Assembly (NCBI RefSeq): GCF_027580225.2
Contig: NC_073340.2
Location: forward strand, 38,120,830 to 38,184,829
Length of the DNA: 64,000 bases
Source of the DNA: Misgurnus anguillicaudatus
Taxonomy: Eukaryota > Chordata > Actinopteri > Cypriniformes > Cobitidae
Reading direction: 5' to 3'
Part shown: in pieces, positions 36,224-48,624 of the stretch
How positions within the stretch are numbered: the first letter of the stretch is position 1
How the letters are laid out: each line of letters opens with the position of its first letter
Notes under the pieces: model-generated
What the model saw: the letters and a program-made list of their open reading frames with translations, nothing else
The model's database searches: none
What the model was told of the DNA's origin: nothing
Made by a program: the position numbers and the translations under genes

Positions 36224-37505
36224 AGTGTTGGGCAAGTTACTGAAAATTAGTAATTAGTTAGTTACTAGTTACTTCTTTTAAAAGTAACTGAATTACTCTA
36301 CCAGTTACTGTATATCAAAAGTAATTGTCTGCTTTTTAAATGTAAATATGAACAGTACTGAACAGTCAAACAATAAAATGATATGGATGGGCTATTTTAC
36401 ACGTAAGACTCTAATATATCACATACTGTAGGAGGCTATTTTGCTTTAGATTCAACCTTTGAATATTTTTGTTAGAAATTATCTTAATATGTAAACTTAC
36501 TTTATTTATGTATATCATTTAGATCATTTAGACAAATATTCTGCATGTTTACAAAAATATATAATTGTGTAGTGTCTCTTTAAATATTTGGAGACAATTG
36601 TGTCAACATGTCATATTTTCTAAAATAAATTATAATTTTTCTGATTTAATATTCATTTTAATAAGTTAGAAACGTCTCTGCTGTGTCCTGCTGACAGGCG
36701 CAGCAGGTCCTGCGTGCAGCAGGTGATGCAAATTATGGGTCCTCCAAAGGTTAGACCGTCTCATTTCAGTTCTCTTCGCGAACTTCTGAGAGCCTTGAAA
36801 GACCGAGTGCTCACCTTTTATCACATCCTTAGTAGGGTGCAGCCCTTGAATTGGAACACAGCTTGTGAAGCTCGTGGCAGGGACTGTGCTCTTTGGTCAT
36901 ACTGTGTGTATATAGTTTCTGTTGGATTTAAATGATACACGGGATTAAAGGAAGATATTTAATCAGAAAACGGAGTAGGCTACGTGGATTGTTTTGTCGG
37001 ACGGACACAGAGCGAGTGGATTGTTTGTTCGGATACGGAGAGACTGAAACTAAAACTAAAAGCGAGCTCACACATACTATAGAGTTTTAACACGGGCGTA
37101 CAGCGCAGTGTGAATATTTTAGGGGAAACAACAATCGCGGATCGTTTTCTTCCATGAAGGCCGATATAAACATCTAAGAATATATGAACATTTTTCAGAT
37201 TTATTACTTTTGTGGACTACAAATGCAAGTTAATGTCATGCCGGGATTGCTTGGCGAAGATAATTTACAAACATGAGTCCGGATGGATTATGACTTGCGC
37301 ACAATTTTTGAACAAAGGTATGTTGTCCCGTTTAGATTTTTCATGTTCATTCTATATGCACTGTCAGCTATGATGAAGTGTAATGAATCATTGTGCCGCC
37401 AACTACGGTCCTGCGACGTCAGATATGTTGTCTATTTTTTACAAAATAGAGTAACGCGAGTAACGAACTCATTTAAATTTCAGTAATTGTAATTGCGTAA
37501 CTTGA
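36224..37505. mobile_element. hAT-type remnant (CAGTGTTGGGCAAGTTACT)
   Basis: The left end CAGTGTTGGGCAAGTTACT with AAAAGTAACTGAATTACT repeats is typical of a fish hAT family. The right end is represented by GAGTAACGCGAGTAACGAAC and CAGTAATTGTAATTGCGTAA, but the terminal CCAACACTG is missing. No transposase ORF. Confidence 0.6.
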
Positions 37506-37989
37506 TTTAAAAAAATGCTGGAATCTTTGTCAAATATTCACTCACAAAAACCACAATTAAGAACTTAAGGTGTCATTTAGATATCAATTTGTTTGGACAG
37601 CATAATATAAATAGTAATATAAATTACTGAGCTACACATCATTACAGTGTGTTTATGTTCATCCAAGTTGCGAAAGTCTTGAGGCAAACTTTTTACCAAA
37701 CATAACCTGCCTTAAAGAAATTATTAAATGGATTTTGCGAGCATGCGTGCATGCACTCCAGGTGCGTAAATTTTATCTGACAGTGGTGGTGGTGGGGGGT
37801 TTGTAGCTCCAGATTTCACTCTCATCCTGAAATGCACTGATTTAAAAAAAAGCTTTGTGTCCCTGATTGGCCAGCTAATCTGTACGTTGTGATTGATCTG
37901 AAAACCTCTGACGTCAGCCGGAAATGTGACACTCCTTACCATGTTTGAAAGATTCAGTCACAATGCTATGCTGACAGGAGTTAACTTAC

Positions 37990-38140
37990 AGGCTGAGAGT
38001 CCAAAGTGGGAGGAATTATGATAATGTCGGTCTTGTCTACATCACCAATCCCATAAAGTAAACTGTTCCCTTCAATCCGTGTGTTTGTTGTAGTCCAAGA
38101 AAAGAGATTTACATTGTTTACTTCAGGGTTTGTATCTTTT
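37990..38140 (-). other. Unassigned open stretch, possible exon
   Basis: On the minus strand an open frame reads YAKDTNPEVNNVNLFSWTTT, then NTRIEGNSLLYGIGDVDKTD and IIIIPPTLDSQP, ending at a GTAAGT donor (37985-37989). It has coding character but no recognised domain. Its phase (0) does not join directly to the IFI44-like P-loop exon, which needs two leading bases. It could be an exon of that gene with another exon between, or of something else. Confidence 0.3.
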
Positions 38141-38461
38141 GCATATCATTAACATTTACTAATACACACTTACACAGAAAACGTGAATCGAACAATAGGT
38201 GCACTTTAATTTATCCCAATTTCTTTGAAGCTGTTTACAATCAAGCCACTAATTAAACTTTAAGCATAATGCGCCCTATTTTAATGATCTAAGCTCATTG
38301 TCTAAAGGGCACGCCACACAGTCTAAATGGGCGTGTCCAAATCCACTTTTGCTAATTTAACGACTGGAAAAATGGTTTGTGCTCCAAGTGCACAGTTTAA
38401 AAGGGTTATTCCTATTCTCGTAATGAGTAATGGGTAGGGCTGTAACGATAAATCACGTGTC

Positions 38462-38924
38462 TGTCACGACCTGGTCTCTCCATTTCTTGTCTTATCCGAG
38501 TTTGAGAGATTAGGTTGTGACAGTACGTGTCTGCCCTGAGAGTTGTGTGACATGCCCTTCCGCGGTCCACGTTTCTCTCAGGGTTCGTGAATTGTTTCCC
38601 GCTCCCTTATGTTTGATTAGCTTCAGGTGTTTGTTGTTTAGTATTCCCTATTTAATATCCTTCTGTCCTGTCCTCCGTGCGTTGGTATTATTCTCTGTTC
38701 CTTTCAAAGTTCCCTGTTTATTCCTGTTCCTGGTCTCCTGTGTGAGTTTATGTAGTTTAGTGTTCTCAGTGTTAATGTTAGCTAGTTTAGTTCTCGTGTC
38801 TGTTATTGTAATGTTTTACCCCCTCGTGGGTGTTTTGGTTCTGTGTGTTCGTGTATATTAAAGTATTCTTTATTTTAGTCTGCATTTGGGTTTTCCTCGT
38901 CTTCTTCGTTTCCCGATCGTGACA
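38462..38924 (+). repeat. 5' LTR
   Basis: 463 bases, TG...CA boundaries. TATTTAATA near 38649 could be the TATA region, and ATTAAA near 38857 a weak poly(A) signal. Confidence 0.9.
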
Positions 38925-38958
38925 GAATACCAACGCCAAAATTAAGACCCAGCGGACT

Positions 38959-39813
38959 ATGGATCTTAATCCTAACATTGATTATGCGGCTTTCAGAGGC
39001 ACAAGACTGGTTCGACGCGGGGGAAGCAACGCGTGGAGAGGTGCCACGGCCAGAGGGGCATTCCAGGGAGGAAGGACCTCTTTTCCAGCCCCTCTGGCAA
39101 CCATCCCGGAGCGTCGGCGAGTGGGAGTGTTTTCCGCAGAAAGGCCATTTTCGTCTCTGCCACCGGTGTCCGGTCCACCCTACAGTCTCAGGGGGAAACG
39201 AGAGAGACATGCCTCCTGGGATTCGGCGTCGGGTGGGTCAGCTTCAGAATTGGGTGGTCTGGTCAGGCCTTCTCCCACTCCTCCGGCGCTTTCCGCTCCT
39301 CGTCCCAGACGTAAGACGAGGAGGAAGAACACCTCTCCCGGGCAGCCAGTACCATTTACTTCCCCCAAGTCTCCAGAGTCGCCGGCGCGTCCAGAGTCGC
39401 CGGCGCATCCTAAGTCACCTGTGCGTCCTATGGACGTGGAGGAATCCGCCTTTTCCGGCGGATCGGAACCGTCTTGTCCGGTTCAGTCCACGTTTCCTGT
39501 GCCCCCTGTTCCTCCTGTGATTCCTGAGCCCCCTGTACTTCCTGTGCCCCCGGTGTTCCCTCGTCAGTCCCCTCCCGTTGTTGTGAACTCTTGTTCTTCC
39601 CCCCGGACTTCTCCATCTGTCAAAAAGACTCATAAAACTGTTAGGACACAAACTGATTTTCATCATTCAAACTTTGCCGTGACTCCCCCTCCTCTTCCAT
39701 GTATATTGTTTTTGTTAGCCCATCCCAACCCTGTTATTATGTTGTCATGTCTACCATTGATTTTGATTTCCTTGTTTTCTTGGTTTTTGTCTCACTTTAG
39801 GTCCTGTGTTTAG
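38959..39813 (+). CDS. Proline-rich Gag-like ORF of the LTR element
   Basis: 284 codons from ATG at 38959, just inside the 5' LTR. The N-terminal part is Arg/Gly-rich (MDLNPNIDYAAFRGTRLVRR), followed by Pro/Ser-rich repeats (SPESPARPESPAHPKSPVRP, VPPVPPVIPEPPVLPVPPVF). No zinc knuckle or enzyme motif. The position fits a Gag-like product of a non-autonomous element; homology is not proven. Confidence 0.55.
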   Translation: MDLNPNIDYAAFRGTRLVRRGGSNAWRGATARGAFQGGRTSFPAPLATIPERRRVGVFSAERPFSSLPPVSGPPYSLRGKRERHASWDSASGGSASELGGLVRPSPTPPALSAPRPRRKTRRKNTSPGQPVPFTSPKSPESPARPESPAHPKSPVRPMDVEESAFSGGSEPSCPVQSTFPVPPVPPVIPEPPVLPVPPVFPRQSPPVVVNSCSSPRTSPSVKKTHKTVRTQTDFHHSNFAVTPPPLPCILFLLAHPNPVIMLSCLPLILISLFSWFLSHFRSCV

Positions 39814-39860
39814 TGTCTCCTCCTGAGGGCGTCTAGTATCCGCCCTTAGGGGGAGGGTAC

Positions 39861-40326
39861 TGTCACGACCTGGTCTCTCCATTTCTTGTCTTATCCGAGT
39901 TTGAGAGATTAGGTTGTGACAGTACGTCTCTGCCCTGAGAGAGTTGTGTGACATGCCCTTCCGCGGTCCACGTTTCTCTCAGGGTTCGTGATTTGTTTCC
40001 CGCTCCCTTATGTTTGATTAGCTTCAGGTGTTTGTTGTTTAGTATTCCCTATTTAATATCCTTCTGTCCTGTCCTCCGTGCGTTGGTATTATTCTCTGTT
40101 CCCTTCAAAGTTCCCTGTGTATTCCTGTTCCTGGTCTCCTGTGTGAGTTTATGTAGTTTAGTGTTCTCAGTGTTAATGTTAGTTAGTTTAGTTCTCGTGT
40201 CTGTTGTAATGTTGTAATGTTTTACCCCCTCGTGGGTGTTTTGGTTCTGTGTGTTCGTGTTAAAGTATTCTTTATTTTAGTCTGCATTTGGGTTTTCCTC
40301 GTCTTCTTCGTTTCCAGATCGTGACA
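39861..40326 (+). repeat. 3' LTR
   Basis: 466 bases, near-identical to the 5' LTR; differs by a few substitutions and by small indels such as ATATTAAAG against TTAAAG. Confidence 0.9.
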
Positions 40327-40379
40327 GTGTCCCATTAAAAAGACCTGTCTAAAATCGAGTTGAAACTAGCAAAAGAAAC

Positions 40380-41443
40380 ATTTGTCGTTCCACCCTGATG
40401 ATCCTACGGTTTCTGCCCGAATCTCGGCATGCCTGAGGGACATCTCACTCTGGATGAAGGATCACCAACTCCAGCTTTACCTTGCGAAGACATAACTGCT
40501 TGTCATATCATCTGAACCAAAGATTCAGCACAACTTTTCCATTCAGCAAGGTTCCTCGACCATCACGCCTTCCAAGGCGGCCAAAAACCTGGGAGTGGTC
40601 ATTGATGATTGGCTTAGCTTCACAGAGCATGTTGCCAGCACCACTCGCTCTTGTAGATTCATCCTCTACAATATTAGAAAAATAGACCTTTCCTAAATGA
40701 GCACACTACGCAGGTCCTGGTCCAAGCTCTTGTCCTGTCCAGTCTGGACTACTGCAATGCGCTACTGGCAGGACTTCCAGCCTGCACGACCAAACCCCTA
40801 CAGATGATTCAGAACGCAGAGTGGTCTTCAATGAGCCAAAGAGGGTGCACGTCACTCCTCTCTTTGTCAAGTTACACTGGCTCCCTATAGCAGCTTGCAT
40901 CAAATTTAAGGCTCTGCTCCTGGCCTTTAAAACCACCACTGGGTCAGCACCCCCTTACCTTTCGCTTGCTTATAGAGCCTTATGTACCCTCTCGATCACT
41001 GCGCTCTGCCACCGAGCGACGGCTTGTGGTACCATCTCAAAAAGGGAAGAAAACACTAACGCGTACCTTCTCAGGAACTGTTCCACAACTGTGGAATGAT
41101 CTGCCGGTGGTGACACGATCTGCTGACACTGTAGCTGTCTTTAAGACTAGTCTAAAAACCCATCTCTTCCACAATTACCTCACTTCCTAATTACAGATTT
41201 ATATCTTTCTTTAGTTACCCTTCTCTTTATCTCTTTCTCTATTTACCTTCCTCTTTATCTATAAAAAAATTACTAACATACCCTTGTCTATGTATATTGT
41301 GTTGGACTTGATGAGACTATTTCCAGTGCACTTATGTATTGCTGTTCTTGTGTTGCTATGATTGCTTCTATTGTTTACCTCATTTGTAAGTCGCTTTGAA
41401 CAAAACCCTCTGCTAAATGACAAAATGTAAATGTAAAATACAC
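40380..41443 (+). pseudogene. L2-type LINE 3' fragment
   Basis: Broken frames read WMKDHQLQLYLAKT, KNLGVVIDDWLSFTEH, LSSLDYCNALLAGLP and LHWLPIAACIKFKALLLAFK, then GTVPQLWNDLP and FKTSLKTHLFHNYL. This is the C-terminal part of an L2 reverse transcriptase protein, with stops and frameshifts. The 3' tail AAATGACAAAATGTAAATGT is typical. It lies just right of the LTR element. Confidence 0.85.
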
Positions 41444-41657
41444 TTGTGTAGCGCATTTCGCCCGGGTGTATAGGACCCAATGACTTTTAGCTAGTGTTAT
41501 AAACGCTACCATAGTGGACTCATTGAAAAATAAACTACATTCTTTAGTCATGACTAATTTATTAATAACTCAGCATTATCTCTATAAAAGAGAAAATAAT
41601 CACTACATCCGATGTTTAAAGTTAATCAAATTTCTGGACAGTCTACTTACTGGAGTT

Positions 41658-42157
41658 TAGTGATAGACCGATATATCGGCTGGCCGATATATCGGGCCGA
41701 TATTTGCGAGTTTTATGTGTATCGGCATCGGCCGATACATGGCTGCCGTGTTTGCCGATTTTTCCGGCATAATTTACAGACAGGGTGCTGGAACCCGCAA
41801 GCGATTGCAGGTCATGTGACTAAAAACAACCAACCTTTTCACAACAACATTGAAAGCTCGGCTTAACAGCTGATCATAGCTGAACAAAGTGGTTTTTTTT
41901 TCATCTCTATGGGGCGGTTTCCTGGACAGGGATTAGACCAGTCCTAGACTACAATAAATGTAAGAACTGTGCAAACTAATAACATCTCTTTTAAACAACA
42001 TGCCATTTTTTGCATAATTTTTATGATGTAAATTGAGTGAGCAAAACAAATATCGGCTCAAGAAAATCGGCCGCCTGTATCGGTCATCGGCTAAGGCTGA
42101 TGAAACAAAAATCGGTATCGGCATCGGCACTGAAAAATCCATATCGGTCGATCCTTA
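41658..42157. mobile_element. hAT-type MITE (ATCGGC-rich ends)
   Basis: The ends TAGTGATAGACCGATAT and ATATCGGTCGATCCTTA, rich in CGATA/ATCGGC, are flanked by a perfect 8-bp duplication CTGGAGTT (41650-41657, 42158-42165). A GGGGCGGTTTCCTGGACAGG fragment inside (from about 41911) belongs to the family of 48625-48840. Confidence 0.9.
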
Positions 42158-42165
42158 CTGGAGTT

Positions 42166-44280
42166 TTTCCTTTTTTACATACTGGAGTTTCAGTAGTCAT
42201 GTTGGTTACTAGGTTACCAAACATACAACAAACAAATGCACCTAATTCACATTTGTTTGTTTTTCTTTTTATGTGAATTTAAAAAAAGATTTGCTTCATG
42301 TTTGAATGGAAACCCAGCTACTGTAACTAGAAACTTTTCTCTCACCAAACCGTGGTGAATTCTGTCATCATGTACCAACTCTCATGTTGTAACAAACCTG
42401 TATAAATGTCTTTGTTCTGATAACCACAATGTAAGATATTTTAAGGAATGTTTGAAAACAAATTGATCATGAACTCCATTTACTTCCATAGTATTCTTTT
42501 TCCTACTATGGATGTCAATGGGGCTCAAGATCTGTTTCGTTTGGCCATAGAGATTTGTCGTGACTGAGATTTTGCCATAGCTGTATCCCCTCTTAACAAA
42601 ACTGTTAAAGTGGAGTCCCCTTCCCAAAGACGTGCCATTTTAGATGGGATAATATCCCCTTTTGAACGCACCATGTTGACCAAACCACTATGAGTTAAGG
42701 GAGGGTCCTCAAATGTTTCTAAACTTAAAAAGCCTTTCTGCTTCATTTGAATTTGTATTGTTTTACTACTTACACAATTTTTTCAACTAAACATCTTTTT
42801 TTATAACATGCATGGTTTTATGGTATTTTAAGGAGGGACCAACTGCTTCATAATCTGATTTAAGTATTTAAAATGCTCTACACAGAGCTCCCTTCTGGGT
42901 TGTTAAGGTGTATTGTTTTGCGTTGGTCTTTTTCTGTTGTATTTCAAGAGTTTATAGGTTAAAAAAAGTTGATAATATATTTGGCTTTTGAGGTGAAGCC
43001 TGATTTAAATCATACTTGTATTCAGGCAATTATACAACTCTAGAAAAAGGCTTAGGTTTTAGTTGATCCTATACTATTTAATTGCTGAAAGGAATTGGGA
43101 CCGATGTGATAGACAACTTTAGTGTTCAATTTATTATCTTTCATATCATTCCATTAAATAGCCTATATTGCACCCATTGCTAACTGGGATGTCCTGTTCA
43201 TGTTAACATAATAAATAAAATGTGACACTATGACTTATTGTATCATGGTATATAATAATAATAAAATGATAGCATTTATTTTTACTGGTTTAATGTTGTG
43301 CGCACCTATGAGCAGTTATATCATAGTTCATACACTGTTTTGGAAAGTATTGAAAAAAACTGGAAACTGATTCATGTTTATGACTTGTGTGTGTGCGTCT
43401 GCATTTATTTTCATCCTCTTTTCATGTGTTTTATTTGTTTAAAACAGAAACAATACATAATACAAAATCTTTATTGTTTTGAGTTACTATGCAATAAACA
43501 GGTTGTTGTCATATATTTTATATATGGATTTATTAGCTCATCTTTCCATTAATTCATTAACACTGTATGTGAAATATACATAATTGAGGATGTGTTTTAG
43601 ACGAATTTACTCGAATTTTTGCCCTTCTTAACTGATTTTTTAGAACAACAAAATAGGACATTGCAAAAACAAAACAATATACAGAAAACAAAACATTAAC
43701 ATTTAGCCAACAACTTATCCATGTCCAGAAAATCAAGAAAAACGTCTGACAGGCAAATCACGTGGTCTGGCAAATCCTGTTGCTTTGCTCCTTGTAAGAG
43801 CTTCACTTTGCCGTCACTACAGAATTTAACATTATGGTATAGATGTCATTTTAATGTACTTACCCCCAATCAATGTTCCTCCATGGGGTTTCAAATTCTA
43901 GGAAGATAAAATATGAAAATACATTTTAAATGTATTTTTCTCTGAGAGTGTGCATGATTAAAAAGAGTTTATTTAATATTAAATCGTTGTTTAATTCGGT
44001 AGGGGAATCCAATGTATTTTATTGCCCTCTCACCCAAACGCCCTTGTATTAGGCTTATCTGTGATGCTGCGGATGCTGTTCTTGTTTCTGGTCTTGATTC
44101 TGACGATCCCATCCCATTGTTGTCGTTCTTGAAATATTAACATCAGTCTCTAAAAAATAACTGTTCAAAATAATGACGTAACGTTTGGCACCAAGACAGT
44201 AATGCAATGGTGCTTACTTCAGAGCAGCTGCATCTAATTTGTAAAGCGCCTGCTCGCTAGACGTCCAAAGAGGAGGTGCT
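42166..44280. other. Gene-poor AT-rich stretch
   Basis: Only short chance ORFs. A hairpin at 42477-42522 pairs CTTCCATAGTA with TACTATGGATG, a motif common in fish MITEs. Nothing else recognised. Confidence 0.45.
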
Positions 44281-44400
44281 ACCATAGACCGTAAAAAATA
44301 TGGACGTTGTGTCCGTGACGTCACCCATTTGCTTGTGAAGATTGTTTTTGAAGCTTAAAGTAGACGTTGGCTGCCTTCACCATCTTGGCCGCGCATTATA
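44281..44400. repeat. Dispersed repeat fragment (ACCATAGACCGTAAAAAATA)
   Basis: ACCATAGACCGTAAAAAATA and GACGTCACCCATTTGC look like a dispersed fish repeat. It adjoins the inverted ACGT-rich block at 44399. Confidence 0.4.
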
Positions 44401-44515
44401 TGGAAGGCCAACAGGGCAAAAACTTGTTAAAAATACGTAAGTGCGTGTTAACACGTAAATCACGTGTTAACGCGTACCTAAACGGTTTTCTTTACCACCA
44501 CCTACTGGTGTGGAG
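44399..44515 (+). repeat. GTTAACACG-rich inverted repeat, left copy
   Basis: It contains GGAAGGCCAACAGGGCAAAA, then repeated TTAACACG/CACGTGTTAA, then ACCACCACCTACTGGTGTGG. Its reverse complement lies at 52194-52325, 7.7 kb away. Confidence 0.75.
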
Positions 44516-45417
44516 CTTTGAAAACACAGAAAGAAAGAAGGCTTGGATATCACAGGATGTAATCTAAAATATATTTTGAGCATTTTATAAAAGCATTAGT
44601 AGGCTACAACTACATATTTTTAAACAGTTAACTATACTCATTCAACCCTTGAAATTCATGACCACTTTCACACATTTCTCCAAACTATATTTTTAAATAC
44701 ACTTTAACTTTACCATGTTTCTAAAGCCTAACTGGTAACTGACAAATGAAAACAGGACATTATGTTTTCACAGGTCAACCCATATGCATTATATTTGTTT
44801 GTTAGTCCCTTTGATAACCACCTTAAGTCTTATGAAGCTGCTATTGGTTTAGATAGCTTTATAGTAAATATAGTAGTTTTGCTTTATCCTTCAAAGTATT
44901 TTTTTTATTATCATTAGACACACACACAGGAAAAAACAATAAATAACACTGGTGAGGATCATATACGTCCTCCAGATGCTGTGTTGTCTGTGCAAAATGT
45001 GTTGCGGTTGTAAAAAGAGGAATACTATGTGAATGAGTCCTTTTTCTTAGGATGTTTTTATCTTTGCTGGAGATGGAGCAAGCAGTACTAACTCCAAATA
45101 CTCATCCTTTTCAATATTGTAATGAAAACAGAGTTGTATACCATAGTTTAATGTTGCATGTGCAAATAAACAGTTGTTTTGATATGATGCTCTCTATTTT
45201 CCTTGGCTTTTTTCATAAGGGTTAAAGTGCCTGACACACTACTAGTAGAATACATTAGGAATGAAAAAAGATACATGATGCTTTTAAAATAATATAATAT
45301 TTAACTTTTATTTATGCCATAAAACAGTAATTACTAAATTTAAGACTCAAATTCCACAGGAAGAAATATCTTTGCTTTTACATAGCATTTCTTCATTTAA
45401 TTATTGATTAGTTTGTA

Positions 45418-45699
45418 AATTGTTGTGGAGACAGGAGCTTTGCAGTATCCAGATGTGATAAGGAACATGGCCCTTCCATTGTATGGCACATCGCATGGAG
45501 TATGAACTACCCTATCTTATGTGATTTTGTTAAATGGTTTATGAAGCCTTTAATGGACAGTGGTCCCCTGCTTCAAAAACAGCAGACCTCCAACATCAAG
45601 CTTAGCAGAGCTGGGGTGGTTGGTGAGAATCATTTTGGTTGGCTGAAGAAAGATGGTGATGACCTCAGAAGTGCAATGCCTGCAACACATAAATGGTAA
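45418..45699 (+). pseudogene. PIF/Harbinger transposase remnant
   Basis: A short frame (45502-45699) reads WFMKPLMDSGPLLQKQQTSN, then KLSRAGVVGENHFGWLKKDG. This matches the C-terminal LSRARVVVENAFGRLK region of HARBI1-like DDE transposases with many substitutions. GDPAYPLLPW-type sequence upstream is unrecognisable. Clearly dead. Confidence 0.7.
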
Positions 45700-46555
45700 A
45701 GTTTATTGTGCTGCCCTGGGAAATGGATGACCTAGGAATGTTAGTATATGTAGGCCTAATGCACATCACAGCCTGTAAACTGTTAAGTCTTATAACTTCA
45801 TACAATCAGAATGTACTGTAGTAAAAACATAAATGACAAAGAAAACAGAACTTTATTACATGTACTCTAGTAAGAATTAGGCAAATTATAATGGAATATA
45901 AACTCCAAAAGGATTAATTTTTTTTGCTCAGTTATAAATGAATCTTATTTAATATTTGATTATTAATAAAACCCATAAACAACAAACATTGGCAACAAAG
46001 GCCTATAATTGTTTTCAACCAAAAACATTGTTATAGGTAGTATTGACATAGGAAACAGAAATACAGACTCTCTAAAAAATGCTAGGCCCATCATAAAGAC
46101 AACTGTGTAACTAGAAATCAATATTAAAAGGTATAAAGTTGAGACCTTACTTACATCACTTGGTCAAAAAAAGTCACAGACTCAACTGTAGGCACAAAAC
46201 AGTTTATTGAATGGGCAATGAAAATCTCAATTCCAGAATGCAGAGACTCACCAAGCAGCAGGGTGGCACTAAATTGAGTCACTGCTGAGAATGGCACCTT
46301 GCAGAAAGAGTCAGAGTGCAAGGCATCAGTCAGGAAATGTTATCAGGGAGAGCAGCGAGGCAGGCAGACGGGATGAAGAGAGCCAAAGAAGAGCCAACCG
46401 ATGTGAAGCTAGGCATAGAGAGGGAAGATGAGGCTGGTAGAACGGGGCAGATGGCATCAGGGCACAATCTGGAAAGAACAGAGAAGAGTCAGAAAGAAAA
46501 AGCACTGACAGCGCATCTCATAATTAATGAGATGATGACTAGACGGAGGGGAGGA
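45700..46555. other. No recognised feature
   Basis: AT-rich to 46190, then a purine-rich stretch with an 87-codon frame (46316-46579) that shows no domain. I do not call it a gene. Confidence 0.4.
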
Positions 46556-46558
46556 TAT

Positions 46559-46872
46559 AGCCTGGGATACACTGCATGATTTTTGGCGGTCCCAAACGAA
46601 AGATTACCATCGTGAAACATTTGTGGCAATTTCTATGATCGTGGCTCTTCGGTGGTCCTATGTCGACCAGCGTACCAGTATTTGTTTAACACTAGCACAT
46701 GCTGGTGACATTGCACTTAACTGGAGTAACAGTCGTCACAACCTATGAGAGAGGTGTCATCATTATACAGTCTACATGCTTGTCGTATCCAAGTTTAAAT
46801 GATCCATGTCGCACAGTTTGATAAGGTAAGGATATTATAAGAGAGCAAAAATCTTGCAGTGTATCCTGGGCT
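46559..46872. mobile_element. PIF/Harbinger-type MITE
   Basis: The ends GCCTGGGATACACTGCATGA and TTGCAGTGTATCCTGGGC are inverted copies, with A/T-rich flanks (TATA, TTAA) compatible with a 3-bp target. Non-coding, about 314 bases. Confidence 0.7.
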
Positions 46873-48620
46873 TAAGACAATGACTGGTACGTGCATGGCC
46901 AACTGTCAAAAAAAAAAACAATGACAAAACACACAGCGTACAAAACACATAAACAGAAACAACCGATCAGAACAAAGCTGTGACACACTTTTAGCTATAG
47001 TATTCAATCAGATACTGGTTGCCCAAATTCATTGATTGTTTCTATCTAATGAAACAGGTTTTGGAATGTTTGGTGTGATGGTTGCTGTATCGGTCAGGTT
47101 AACAAGTGAAAACTCTTCTGTAATCAAGTGCTATTTGGGGCTGAATATTTCATTTAGTATGAAAAGTAAAAGTTACACTCTGATTTTGACCTAAAATGCT
47201 TAAAAATGTCTAAATTAAGTGCAGGTGCAAAGTCATAGGTATATTCATTTGTGACAGTTCTACTGTTTGCACTTGAAATAAACACAGACATGACATGTAG
47301 ATAATAAAAATATTTAACAAAAATATAATCTGAAATAGGATAAATATGTTTTAACAATTTTAAACAAAACTGTTTACTAATAATAAAACAGACAATAGCA
47401 GAAAGAATAAGCATGCATGTTTAAGTTAAGAAGAATAATGAGCTTTTTAAAAAGTACCTGTATGTCCAGTTGTGCGGTCTGGAGTACATTGCTTTGCATG
47501 TAGTCCTATAAGGATCGCTTGGTCTTCTTGAATATATTAAGTCCTATAACTGCTTCAAGTACGCATTCTCTCATCAGGCACACTCTTACAGCCTCAGGGT
47601 GGATCATTGTTCATAATTTGGTCATCTAAATAAGCTTCGGTCAATCTTGTGAATAAACACTGGGTGAATAATCTAGTATTAATGTAAAATCAACAAGGAA
47701 ATTATATAGACCAACGTACTCTAATAATGCTACACAGTAGGCCTACAAAGGAATATAGTTTCCCTCATATTTGGACATGATCTGACACTGTTTCCACTAA
47801 CTTATGTGATTGCAGTTATAAAGACTTTTGCCCAAGGCCATTTATCTAACAAAGCTGTTTTCTGTTGTTGTTACTGCTGCTTCTTTTGTGTTTGTATTCC
47901 TCAATAGTACTTTTTGGCTCTTCCGTGTGGTTACGTACCCTTCCGTCAGCGTACCTGGCTTATGATGGCTATGAGGTAAGCTTACGGCAAACTCGACGTA
48001 GTGCTTGGATCACTATATCATTAATTATTCAAACAACACGACAGTGTGGTGTCAGGATGACAGTGCCTGTCGTAACGCATTCGCTGCAATATAATTATTA
48101 ATAAGCTTGTGAGCAAGCGCTTACCTAATGCTTACGATGATCTGACTTTACAATCTTCATCTTCTTCTTTTGGTTTAATGGCGGGTTACGAACCAACTTT
48201 AAAGGTGCATACCGCCACCTGCTGTGATGGAGTGTGAAAATAATGATCTGCCTCTTCTATATCCTGTTATATAACACACTATTCTTAATAAATCTCAAAC
48301 TGCATTTGACTTCCTGATTTTGGATCTTCATTTAATAAGTTGGCTATAGTAAAATCATTGCATGCTATTGCTTGTAAATCTTCCTTTAAAATACGACTCA
48401 AAATGATAGTGGCGAAGAAGTCATCTGCCATCTTGTGCTCGTTAGTGGTAACGACATGCAATGCACAAATGACTAAAACGAGTTATTGTTTTTAAAGCCA
48501 GTTTCATTGAAAGCATGGTTTACCGACAATGCATTAATGATCTTATCATTTTAATAATATATTAATAAATCTATGTCCAAAGTTAAGAATATGAACGCAA
48601 AACACTAAATGACAAAGTGG
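46873..48620. other. No gene; one repeat fragment
   Basis: At 48155-48235 the phrase CTTCTTTTGGTTTAATGGCG with AGGTGCATACCGCCACCTGC resembles a common fish DNA-transposon end. Otherwise AT-rich with nothing recognised. Confidence 0.4.
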
Positions 48621-48624
48621 TGTT

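Larger units (their letters stand above)
38462..40326 (+). mobile_element. Compact LTR retrotransposon, complete
   Basis: Two LTRs, 38462-38924 and 39861-40326, begin TGTCACGACC and end GATCGTGACA, with a 5-bp duplication GTGTC at 38457-38461 and 40327-40331. They differ at roughly ten places, so it is fairly young. A purine-rich tract (AGGGGGAGGGTAC) precedes the 3' LTR. The inside is only about 940 bases with one ORF and no protease, reverse transcriptase or integrase, so it needs helper proteins. Confidence 0.92.

Noticed and set aside
38517..40217. Hydrophobic ORFs in both LTRs (114 and 89 codons)
   Set aside because: They are translations of the LTR itself, repeated in both copies.
46316..46579. 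87-codon charged ORF
   Set aside because: No similarity recognised, no splice or promoter context, purine-rich composition.
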